NCBI RefSeq assembly: GCF_900167415.1
Contig: NZ_FUWU01000005.1
Location: 34,229 to 98,228, forward strand
Direction of reading: 5' to 3'
Source of the DNA: Fibrobacter intestinalis
GTDB taxonomy: Bacteria > Fibrobacterota > Fibrobacteria > Fibrobacterales > Fibrobacteraceae
Length of the DNA: 64,000 nucleotides
The notes under the pieces were generated by a model that was not told the origin of the DNA, did no database searches, and saw nothing but the letters and a program-made list of their open reading frames with translations. Positions 1-7,339 of the stretch are shown piece after piece (position 1 is the first letter of the stretch; every line of letters starts with the position of its first letter). The translations under genes and the position numbers were made by a program.

Positions 1-685
1 AGATGAGCGGATGGTGCAAAAAAAGAGGCGGCGTTTTTCTGCCGAGGGCTTGGCTCAGGGCGATTTGGCGTGCGGTAGAGGCGCGCAGGTCTTCTCCGCG
101 GACGACAAGGCCGATTCCTTCTTCCAGGTCGTCGGCGACGACGGCGAATTGGTAAGTCCATTGCCCCGCCCTGTCTTTGATGGCAAAGTCGCCGCATTGC
201 TCGGCGGGATTTTCGAAAAATTTTCCCAGTCGCAGATCGTTCCATTCGATGGTGGCGCTCGGGGTTTTAAATCGGACGGCATTTTTTTCCGTAAAGGGCA
301 AATCTAGATGGCGGCAGTGGCCTTGGTAAATGGCTTCGCCTTCGCTGTTGGTGGGATTCGTCTCGAATGTAAATTTTCGGGAACAATCGCAGGCGTAAAT
401 GCGGTTTTCCTCCTTCAGTTTTTGGAAAAATCGAAGGTAGCGGTTTTCGTTGGCGCTTTGGATCGATTCCGCTTCCCAGGAAAATCCCAACCATTCCAGA
501 TCTTCGCGGATGGCGTCGATGTAAGCTTGCCGAGCCCGGCTTTTGTCGTGGTCTTCGATGCGCAGGCGAATCGGGTATCCGAAATGTTCGGCGGCGGCGT
601 ACACGAATAAAGCCGAAAGGACGTGCCCTCGATGCAAATAACCGGTGGGACTGGGGGCAAAGCGTGTAAAGGGGAACGGGTTCAT
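1..685 (-). CDS. gluQ: Glutamyl-Q tRNA(Asp) synthetase-like protein, partial
   Basis: The frame is open from an ATG at 685 to the window edge, so the 3' end is missing; 228 codons are visible. The protein starts MNPFPFTRFAPSPTGYLHRG, the class I GlxRS signature with an HRGH version of the HIGH motif. It continues with IRIEDHDKSR-like sequence and a zinc site of the GluQRS kind (CDC near residue 97, then YQGHC about 20 residues later). GluQRS enzymes lack the anticodon-binding domain and attach glutamate to queuosine in tRNA(Asp). A full glutamyl-tRNA synthetase is the alternative. The CxC...YxxxC zinc site and the compact spacing favour GluQRS. It is transcribed away from the LysR gene. Confidence 0.8.
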   Translation of the reverse strand, partial: MNPFPFTRFAPSPTGYLHRGHVLSALFVYAAAEHFGYPIRLRIEDHDKSRARQAYIDAIREDLEWLGFSWEAESIQSANENRYLRFFQKLKEENRIYACDCSRKFTFETNPTNSEGEAIYQGHCRHLDLPFTEKNAVRFKTPSATIEWNDLRLGKFFENPAEQCGDFAIKDRAGQWTYQFAVVADDLEEGIGLVVRGEDLRASTARQIALSQALGRKTPPLFLHHPLI

Positions 686-798
686 AGAAAAATGCGCTAT
701 GAAAATAATAAAAATTTTTATATCAGACCTCTTTTTATGCTCTACAATATTTTTACCGGATGCCGATAGCTTTTCAAAAACTTTTTACTATTTAGGCG

Positions 799-1688
799 AT
801 GTATCGCTATGAATTAAAAACCTTTGTCGCTGTCGTGGAACAGCAGAGTTTTACCCAGGCGGCGGAAGTGCTTTATTTGACGCCGACGGCGGTGATGAAA
901 CAGATGAACCAGTTGGAAGTCCAGTTGGGGATTCCCTTGTTTGAGCGCAACCGGCAGGGGGTGAAAGCGACGGAAAGCGGCAAAGCTTTATATCAAGAAG
1001 CAAAGTTCATCATCGACTATGCCGATAAGGCGTTGGCCAAAATCCGCGGCAAGCTGAAAAATGGTGAAGAGACGATACGCATCGGTTCTTCGATTTTAAA
1101 TCCCTGCAAGGCGTTTATGGAATTGTGGCCGCGAGTCAGCGCGCAATTTCCTTCTTTCAAAATCAGCATCGTTCCTTTTGAAGACGCAAACCAGAATATC
1201 CTTTCTGTGATAAGCGGCCTCGGACGGCATTTTGATTTTTTGTCGGCGCCTGCGATTCTCGAGAATGGCTTTCCCGGGCGAATTTTTACAAACTGGGGAC
1301 TTGTAAGAAATGCGTCGCTGTTCCTGTGACGCACAAGCTGGCGGCAAAAAAAGAGTTGAAGCTTTCCGATCTTTATGGGGAAACTCTGGTGATGGTCAGT
1401 CGGGGAGATTCGCCGACGAACGATCGCCTGCACGAAGAACTCGAAAAGAAGCATCCGCAAATCCACCTGAAAGAAATCGGTTATTTTTACGACATTGACG
1501 TTTATAATCGCTGTGCGGAATCGGGAACCCTTCTTTTGAATCTGGATTGCTGGAAAGACGTGCATCCGGGACTGGTGACGCTTCCCGTTGTGGACTTGCA
1601 TTATGAAATCGACTACGGGCTTTGCTATTCCAAGTCGGCGGATGCCAGAACGCTTCGCTTTTTGGATGCTGTAAAAAAAATCGTGTGA
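799..1688 (+). pseudogene. LysR-family transcriptional regulator, single frameshift
   Basis: Residues 1-60 form the LysR winged helix-turn-helix (FVAVVEQQSFTQAAEVLYLT). An effector-binding domain follows and runs into a stop at 1329. The rest of that domain (VTHKLAAKKELKLSDLYGE onward) continues in another frame to 1688. The switch falls at the GGGG run at 1295-1298: one extra G would restore a protein of about 296 residues, a normal LysR length. It converges on the flavodoxin/AKR/CMD operon, whose genes are often found with a LysR regulator. Two of those genes are also frameshifted. A true null allele or a sequence error are both possible; the joint damage favours decay. Confidence 0.8.
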
Positions 1689-1697
1689 AATGGCAGA

Positions 1698-2293
1698 CTA
1701 CTTTTTGCCCAGCCATTCGCGGACTTTTTTCTCTGCTGTTTTCGGGTCGTTTTGCGCTGTGGAACCGTGCATTTCCAATCCTTTTTCCACTTTTGCTTGG
1801 GGACAGGTTTTTTGAATATTTTGCACGGTGCCCGATAATCCGCTGCCTTCATGTGTGCAGAACGGGTAGATTTTTTTGCCCGAAAAATCGTGGCTTTCCA
1901 AAAAATGATACACGATCATCGGCATGTCGCCCCACCAGTTCGGATATCCCAAATAAATCGTTTCATATTTTGAAAGATCGGCGATGTCGCCTTTATACGC
2001 CGGACGAGCTTTGTCGAGTTGTTCTTTTTTGGCGAGATTTACGCATTCGTCGTACTTTTCGGAATAGGGCTTTTCCGGTTCGATTTTGAACAGGTTGCTG
2101 CCGGTTTCCTTGGCGATGATTTCGGCAAGGATTTCGGTGTTGCCTTTTTTTACGTTGCCGACGCGTAGTTTTCTCCCGCACGGAAAAAATAGATGACGGC
2201 CACTTTTGTCTGAATGCCTTCGGGCTCTGCGGCAAAAAGAATTCCGCAGAAAATCCATAGAAGAAATCCGAATGCCATTTTTGCAATTTTCAC
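1698..2293 (-). pseudogene. Exported flavodoxin-like protein, frameshifted
   Basis: A GTG start at 2293 overlaps the restored stop of the upstream aldo/keto reductase (GTGA). It opens a signal peptide (MKIAKMAFGFLLWIFCGILF), then the first flavodoxin strand and phosphate loop (VAVIYFFRAGENYA). The frame then breaks at about 2158-2161, where one missing G separates ASA from NVKKGNTEI. The remainder has the FMN-binding loop (YLGYPNWWGDMP) and the usual C-terminal end. Restored length is about 198 residues. Flavodoxins of this type carry FMN and transfer electrons; export to the periplasm is inferred from the signal peptide. Confidence 0.8.
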
Positions 2294-3133
2294 GATTTGC
2301 CTTTGCTGAATGCAATCAGCCATTCTACGGTGTTCGGATCGTAATGCGAAAAGAATGCGCTTTCCTTTTCGTCTAGTGCGGCGATTGTCCTGCATATCTT
2401 GCTCGCTCAACGAAAAATCGAAGACGCTGAAGTTTTCTTCCATGCGTTCGGCGTGCGTGGATTTGGGAATCACGATAACTCTGCTTTGGATTAAAAAACG
2501 GAGTGCCGTTTGGGCAACGCTTTTTCCGTATTTTTCACCGATGGATTTTAATACGGGATTGGAAAAGAAGTCTTTGCGGCCTTCGGCAAACGGGCCCCAG
2601 CTTTCATGCCGGACATTGTATTTGTTCAAAAATTTCCGCGCTTCCTTTTGCTGCTGGAAAACGTGGGTTTCAATCTGGTTTACCGCGGGCATTACGTCGG
2701 CAAAGTTGCAAATGTCGATGAGCCTGTCGGAGTAAAAATTGGACACGCCGATAGCGCGGATTTTTCCGCTTTTGTAAGCTTCTTCCATTGCCCGGTAAGA
2801 TCCATAGTAATCGTTGAAAGGCTGGTGGATAAGCATCAAGTCCAGATAGCTTGTGCGCAATTTGCGAAGCGATTCTTCAATGGAAGCTTTCGCTTTTTCA
2901 TAGCCGCCGTTTGAAATCCAGATTTTGGACGTGACGAAAAGCTCTTCACGGGGGACGCCGCTTTTTTGAATGGCCGCGCCGACGCCTTCTTCGTTGCCGT
3001 AAGCCTGCGCCGTATCGATGGAACGATAGCCGAGAGCGATGGCGTCCAGAACGCAGCGCTCGGTTTCTTCGGGCGGAGTCTGGTAAACGCCGTAACCCAG
3101 GATGGGCATTTTTACATGATTGTTTAATTCCAC
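2290..3133 (-). pseudogene. Aldo/keto reductase, C-terminal frameshift
   Basis: The TIM-barrel AKR starts at GTG 3133 (an ATG at 3109 is the alternative). It carries the catalytic tetrad in the usual places: DTAQAYGNE (Asp, Tyr), TSKIW (Lys) and LMLIHQPFND (His). The NADPH-binding IPKSTHAERM segment is present. At about 2385 an extra A (GACAATCGCC) throws the frame. In the shifted frame the expected AKR tail (ALDEKESAFFSHYDP ... SKGKS) ends at 2290-2292. As sequenced, the protein instead runs into the flavodoxin leader. It is the middle gene of the leftward operon, 37 bp after the CMD/cupin gene. Confidence 0.85.
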
Positions 3134-3170
3134 GTATCCATATTGAGTCCTTTTTTTGTTGGGCCTTTGC

Positions 3171-4442
3171 TTATTTCAGTTTGGCGTATTCTGCATCGCT
3201 AACGGGTTCCAGCCATTCGTTGCTCGGATTTTCGGCGGGAATTTCAAAAGCCAGATGGCTGAACCACGAATTGGCTTTTGCGCCGTGCCAGTGCTTGACA
3301 TTGGCGGGAATTTCCACGATGTCGCCCGGGTTCAGGGATTGCGGATCTTTGCCTTCTTCTTGATACCACCCGCTTCCCGCTGTGACGATTAAAATTTGTC
3401 CGCCGCCTTTTGTCGCATGGTGAATGTGCCAGTTGTTTCGGCATCCCGGTTCAAAAGTGACATTGGAAATTGAAATGGGTTCGCCCGCCTTCGTTACCGG
3501 ATTCAGGAAGGAATTGCCGATGAAGTATTTGGCGTAGGCGGTGTTGGGCTTTCCTTTTCCAAAAATGTTCTGCTTGTCAAATTCCGCCCGGTTTGCCATT
3601 TGATCGTTTTCTTTGTTTTGATTTTCGGCTTTTTCAAAGGACTTTGCCGCTTCTTGAATCCCGCGAAGAGCATTCAATGTTCTGGGATAACCCATATAGG
3701 GGATATTCAAAGAGATGATGTTTATCAGGAATTGTTTGGAGCGTCCCATCCGTAAATTCGCCGCCGCATGGGAAATGAACTGCGGTTCTGCATCGCCCTG
3801 TGCGTAAAGATAGCAGAAAGTCAAAAGTTCCCGCATTTTGGCATCGAGTGCTGCGCGCGTGTAGTAATCGCCGAAGCAGTTGGCGGCAAGCAGATAATTG
3901 ATGTGCCGACTTTCTTCCGGTCCGGATTTGTAAAATTCACGCATCCGTTCGCCGAAAATTTCTACCTGTTTTTGGGTGCCGCTTTCTTGCCGACTGACAT
4001 GGACCGCATCTTTGTTTGGTTCCGGAATGGAAATGCCCATGCTTTCAAATACTTCGTTTTTGGCATAAATGAAGGGCAGCACACGCCCGATTCCCAAGTA
4101 GGGGACACCCTGATAAACCAGTTCGCGAACTTCCTCTGGAGTTGTCGATGTCCCTAAAGCCGCCCGGAGTTCCGCTTTGAAAAGTTCTACGCTTTGTGAA
4201 CCCATGAGCACCGCCAGTTTGGAAAGCGAGGCTTCTTTGGCTGTCGGTATATCCGCCGGGTTTTCGGCGGGCAAGAGCGGCTGAATTTCGGAATCGGCGA
4301 CATGGGAAAGGATTTCAAAAAGTTCCGGGTCTGTTTTTTTGAACGAGTCAAAATGCTTGGCGCTATTTTTTTTTTCTCCGTTTTGCGGGGAGCACGCGAC
4401 AATTCCTGCAAAAATTCCAGGCAAGATTTTTTTCATCAGCAT
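3171..4442 (-). CDS. Carboxymuconolactone decarboxylase-cupin fusion lipoprotein
   Basis: This intact 423-residue protein opens with MLMKKILPGIFAGIVAC, a lipoprotein-like signal. Two CMD/AhpD-like helical segments follow, at about residues 70-150 and 170-250 (the second with YTRAALDAKMRELLTF). A C-terminal cupin lies at about 310-410, with the metal-ligand pattern CRNNWHIHHATKGG...LIVTAGSGW...PGDIVEIP...KHWHGA. The start has a GGAG Shine-Dalgarno sequence 5-6 bases upstream. It is the first gene of the operon with an aldo/keto reductase and a flavodoxin. CMD, cupin, AKR and flavodoxin genes often cluster under LysR control in anaerobes. The substrate is unknown. It is the only gene of the cluster without a frameshift. 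Confidence 0.8.
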   Translation of the reverse strand: MLMKKILPGIFAGIVACSPQNGEKKNSAKHFDSFKKTDPELFEILSHVADSEIQPLLPAENPADIPTAKEASLSKLAVLMGSQSVELFKAELRAALGTSTTPEEVRELVYQGVPYLGIGRVLPFIYAKNEVFESMGISIPEPNKDAVHVSRQESGTQKQVEIFGERMREFYKSGPEESRHINYLLAANCFGDYYTRAALDAKMRELLTFCYLYAQGDAEPQFISHAAANLRMGRSKQFLINIISLNIPYMGYPRTLNALRGIQEAAKSFEKAENQNKENDQMANRAEFDKQNIFGKGKPNTAYAKYFIGNSFLNPVTKAGEPISISNVTFEPGCRNNWHIHHATKGGGQILIVTAGSGWYQEEGKDPQSLNPGDIVEIPANVKHWHGAKANSWFSHLAFEIPAENPSNEWLEPVSDAEYAKLK

Positions 4443-4479
4443 AAATTCTCCGTAATAATGGTTAAAGGCCTCATTGGTG

Positions 4480-4592
4480 CCCTTCGACAGGCTCAGGGAC
4501 CACCCTTCGACTAGTTCGGCAGGCGGTTACCGCCCTTCGATAAACTCAGGGACCGAAGCATGGTTGCTGAGCTTGCCGAAGCGTTCGCCAAA
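4480..4592. repeat. REP-like CTTCGACAAGCTCAG repeat cluster
   Basis: At least four diverged copies of the imperfect palindrome CCCTTCGAC(A)AGCTCAGGG lie head to tail and in inverted orientation. They are CCCTTCGACAGGCTCAGGG, CCCTTCGACTAGTTCGGC, CCCTTCGATAAACTCAGGG and TTGCTGAGCTTGCCGAAGC. The same family recurs near 13540-13590 and 20518-20590. Apart from this cluster, the 316-bp gap 4443-4758 shows no gene. Confidence 0.75.
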
Positions 4593-4758
4593 GCCTTTTT
4601 AGATGGCGGCTTCAAAAAATATATCAAAGCCCGTGTTTTTTGAGAATCTTGAATCGGTTGTCATTGTATGAACGAAAAGTTTATACGTCTCGGTGGCTTT
4701 GTTGCGGTTGGAACGCAAAATTTCTCCGTTTTTGCATAAAAAAGACTAGATTCTGGAT

Positions 4759-5313
4759 ATGATGAAAAAATGGATTTTTGGAGTGCTCTCGCTCGCACTT
4801 GCGGCATTTGCAGAAGATGTGACCGCGACGACGTCGGGCGGGAGAATCGTGATTTTGCACGATAATGGCCGTTGGGAGTATTACCAGAACAATTCCCGCG
4901 TCCGTGACATTCGGGAATCGGCGATCCCGAAAGATATGCAGACGAATGTTTCCATTGAATACGAACCTTTGGATAAATTGGAAGGGGATATGCGGATGCG
5001 CATGGAAGCGAACGACGAGCCCGAAGATAAAATTCGGGACAGTTTGCGTACTCTTCCTGTGGGAGGCATCGTCCATTTTTGTGCGGACGAAAGCCAGGTG
5101 CATCGCGGCAATCCCAGAACTTTCACCTATACGATTTGGGTCGGGAAAAAGCAGGTCTATAAGGCATCGGTTTCGGAATCGGAAGCGCAACTTTCCGATG
5201 TCGCCAACGTGACTTACCTTTTGTCGGTACCTTTGCAAATGAAAGTGAAAGGGCAAAAGATCAAGGCTCGGATTGAAAACGGCTACAGTTCCGTGGATTT
5301 TGATGTCCGCTGA
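4759..5313 (+). CDS. Exported hypothetical protein
   Basis: This 184-residue protein has a short signal peptide (MMKKWIFGVLSLALAAFA). A TTSGGRIVILHDNGRWEYY segment follows, like the small repeat seen in many exported proteins of unknown role. The remainder is predicted beta-rich and recognises no family by eye. Start ATG 4759 or 4762 gives the same protein minus one residue. It lies 12 bp before the exonuclease gene and is probably cotranscribed. No function is assigned. Confidence 0.7.
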   Translation: MMKKWIFGVLSLALAAFAEDVTATTSGGRIVILHDNGRWEYYQNNSRVRDIRESAIPKDMQTNVSIEYEPLDKLEGDMRMRMEANDEPEDKIRDSLRTLPVGGIVHFCADESQVHRGNPRTFTYTIWVGKKQVYKASVSESEAQLSDVANVTYLLSVPLQMKVKGQKIKARIENGYSSVDFDVR

Positions 5314-5325
5314 CGGGAATGGGCC

Positions 5326-6417
5326 ATGGAAAAAGCTCCCCATTTTGCGGTTGTCGATGTAGAAACGACGGGCGGTAAACCGGAATATGCCCGCATTGTC
5401 GAAATAGGAATTGTCCTTGTCGATGATTGGAAAATAACGGATTCGTTCAGCTCGTTTGTGCATACGGACGGAGAACTGTCGCCTTTTATTCAGAATTTAA
5501 CGGGAATTACGCCGCAAAAACTGAAGAATGCGCCGGAGTTTGAACAAATCGCGGAAAAGGTCGATGCGCTTTTGGATGGGCGCGTCTTTGTCGCGCATAA
5601 TGTGGCTTCGGATTATGGAGTTCTTGAAGCGGAAATGAAACGGGCGGGGTTGGATTTTTCGCCGGAACGACTTTGTACGGTCAAATTGTCCCGCCGGGTT
5701 TTCCCGGGACTTGCCAAATACAGCCTGCATGAACTGGTCGCCGAATTGGGGCTTCCGGATTTTGACCAGCACCACGCTTTGAACGATGCGATGGCTGCGG
5801 CGCGGGTTTTGATACATGCGAATGAAAGCGGGGGATTTGCGCAAATAGAAGAGTTGTTGCGCGGCGGGAAAAAGCCCTTGTTTTATCCGAAGAATTGGAC
5901 GGAAGAGCGTGTGATGCAGATTTCGCGGCATCCGGGAATTCTTTATTTTATGGGGAAAAGCGGGGTCTTGTATGCGACGGCGGCGCGGAATCTTCGCAGT
6001 CGGGCATTGGAACTGCTTTCCAATACGCGGAGGTCGCCCCTTAAAGGATTGACGGATGGAATTTGGGATATTCGGGTGAAGGAACTCGGCTCGGAAATTT
6101 TGTCCAAACTGTATTTGGAATCGGAATTGGCGAAAACGCGTTTCCCGTGCAATGCGGTAGTGCGTAAATTGCCGGATGTCGGCGCTCCCTTGCCCGACTT
6201 GGCGATGTTTTTGCCGGGGCGCTCCCATGGGGAATGTGGCGTGGTGATTGTGCAGGGCGGCAAGGTTTGCGGCTTCACGTTTGTGCGGGAAGAATGCGAG
6301 GTGCGGCTTTTTGACATTTTGGAAAATCTGATCCCGTTTGAACAAACGGAAAATCTGGTGCCGATTCTTCGGCAGGCGTTGCTTCGCAGGGGTGTGCGGG
6401 TGCAATTCTTGCCGTGA
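5326..6417 (+). CDS. DEDDh exonuclease (DnaQ-like) with degenerate GIY-YIG/UvrC-like tail
   Basis: Residues 1-165 are a DnaQ/epsilon-type 3'-5' exonuclease. Exo I is VVDVETTGG (DxE), Exo II is VFVAHNVASDYGVL, and Exo III is HHALNDAMAAA (HxxxxD). Residues about 200-280 resemble the UvrC/Cho GIY-YIG nuclease core (GILYFM...GVLYATAARNLRSRALELLS...LGSEILSKLYLESEL). The YIG motif is replaced by YAT while the following NLR is kept. DnaQ-UvrC-type fusions are known in several phyla and are thought to act in DNA repair. The exonuclease should be active, since all acidic and histidine residues are present. Activity of the second domain is doubtful. Confidence 0.85.
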   Translation: MEKAPHFAVVDVETTGGKPEYARIVEIGIVLVDDWKITDSFSSFVHTDGELSPFIQNLTGITPQKLKNAPEFEQIAEKVDALLDGRVFVAHNVASDYGVLEAEMKRAGLDFSPERLCTVKLSRRVFPGLAKYSLHELVAELGLPDFDQHHALNDAMAAARVLIHANESGGFAQIEELLRGGKKPLFYPKNWTEERVMQISRHPGILYFMGKSGVLYATAARNLRSRALELLSNTRRSPLKGLTDGIWDIRVKELGSEILSKLYLESELAKTRFPCNAVVRKLPDVGAPLPDLAMFLPGRSHGECGVVIVQGGKVCGFTFVREECEVRLFDILENLIPFEQTENLVPILRQALLRRGVRVQFLP

Positions 6418-6571
6418 ATGCTGCGTTTTTTCAGGCCGCGCAGGAAAGAATTGTATGTATCTTCCATTCGATATTCGCAATTGAAAAATTTTTCAAAGGG
6501 TGAACTTTTTTTCAAAGAGGGAACTTTCTTTCACAAGATGAATTTCTTCTCGCAGACTGCGAGGTGCTCGC

Positions 6572-6612
6572 CCCATGAGCCTTGGAAGCTCTGCTTCCTT
6601 TAGGCGAATTGT
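6572..6612 (+). repeat. Hairpin repeat family A, copy 1
   Basis: Conserved flanks CCCATGAGCCTT and TTTAGGCGAATTG surround a variable hairpin whose stem is GGAAGC/GCTTCC. Related copies at 6951, 6997, 61005, 61053 and 61084 keep the flanks while the two stem arms change together. Confidence 0.75.
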
Positions 6613-6757
6613 CTCTTCCAGAGATACTTCAACTATGGAATCGGAGATTCCCAGTTTCAGGGATGCGCAGCCGTGGCAATCCTTGTGGGCATCCCGTCAT
6701 TGCGAGCAAGGCGAAGCAATCTTGGCTGCGTGAAAAGGATTGCTTCTACACTTCGAG

Positions 6758-6798
6758 TATAACTCCACTAAGGTAACAAAGTTACCAAGTGTCGTATA
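6758..6798 (+). repeat. Hairpin repeat family B, copy 1
   Basis: TATAACTCCACTAA and AAGTGTCGTATA flank a stem GGTAAC-AAA-GTTACC (6772-6786). CACT and AGTG in the flanks can also pair, making one long interrupted hairpin. Confidence 0.75.
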
Positions 6799-6809
6799 TC
6801 CACATAGAG

Positions 6810-6849
6810 GATAACTCCACTAAGTCAATAAATTGACAAGTGTCGTATA
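6810..6849 (+). repeat. Hairpin repeat family B, copy 2
   Basis: Same flanks as copy 1 (ATAACTCCACTAA and AAGTGTCGTATA), 11 bp downstream of it. The inner stem is GTCAAT-AA-ATTGAC (6824-6837), unrelated in sequence to that of copy 1 but still perfectly paired. Confidence 0.75.
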
Positions 6850-6950
6850 ACCCCTTTGGGGTTCGGGGTGACGTAAAAACAACCGCCAGCTCAAGGAACG
6901 CAAGCGAGCAGACTCCTGTACACAATCCGTCCCAGCGAGGAACAAAGCGA

Positions 6951-6990
6951 CCCATGAGTCTTGGGAACTTGTTCCCTTAGACGAATTGTG
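6951..6990 (+). repeat. Hairpin repeat family A, copy 2
   Basis: CCCATGAGTCTT / TTAGACGAATTGTG flanks with stem GGGAAC-TT-GTTCCC. Confidence 0.75.
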
Positions 6991-6996
6991 CAAAGC

Positions 6997-7036
6997 CCCA
7001 TGAGTCTTGGGAGCTTCGCTCCTTTAGGCGAATTGT
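6997..7036 (+). repeat. Hairpin repeat family A, copy 3
   Basis: CCCATGAGTCTT / TTTAGGCGAATTG flanks with stem GGAGC-TTC-GCTCC. It is in tandem with copy 2, seven bases downstream. Confidence 0.75.
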
Positions 7037-7168
7037 CCCTTCCAACTATCCGCTAATTACGGCCTTGCTTTAGGGATGCCTTATCACGCTCTTTGGGAGA
7101 CGCGAAGTGTCAAAACTCGACTGCCTTGGAAAAACGATTAGGGGCGAATTGGGAGGAATTTTGGAAAT

Positions 7169-7300
7169 GGCGTGAGGGATAGTGACCCGAACGGGCGGAG
7201 ACGCGGCTTGCGCGGCTCCGTTGCTCTTGGCGGCAAAGCTGCTTCGCTCTTATTTTGCGGCTTTGCAGCCTAGTGCAATATAGCCCGACCCGGCGAAAAT
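7169..7300. repeat. Structured dispersed element D, copy 1
   Basis: Conserved ends GCGTGAGGGATAGTGACCCG with GGGCGGAGAC on the left, and CAATATAGCCCGACC on the right, surround a GC-rich centre full of small inverted repeats. A second copy at 58963-59115 has the same ends, the same orientation, and also lies just past the 3' end of a minus-strand gene (topB here). The function is unknown. Confidence 0.65.
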
Positions 7301-7339
7301 TCTTTTTGGCGTTGCCGTTTAGCCGGGGCACGCTCGCCG

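Larger units (their letters stand above)
6418..7168. other. Gene-free repeat-rich intergenic region
   Basis: No convincing gene is seen in this stretch. It begins with an A/T-rich module of repeated TTTTTCAAAGNGNGAACTTTTTT-like sequence (6481-6535), similar to 13430-13490 and 20450-20490. It also holds a widespread-type GTCATTGCGAGCAAGGCGAAG repeat (6695-6715) and two families of conserved-flank hairpins, listed separately. The region separates the exonuclease gene from the convergent topB gene. Confidence 0.7.

Noticed and set aside
4681..5463. 260-codon open frame on the minus strand
   Set aside because: It lies opposite two clear genes (exported protein and exonuclease) and has a composition rich in His, Arg and Phe typical of an antisense shadow.
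6695..6746. tRNA-like or small RNA from the GTCATTGCGAGC repeat
   Set aside because: This is a repeat type seen in many genomes; no cloverleaf can be drawn.
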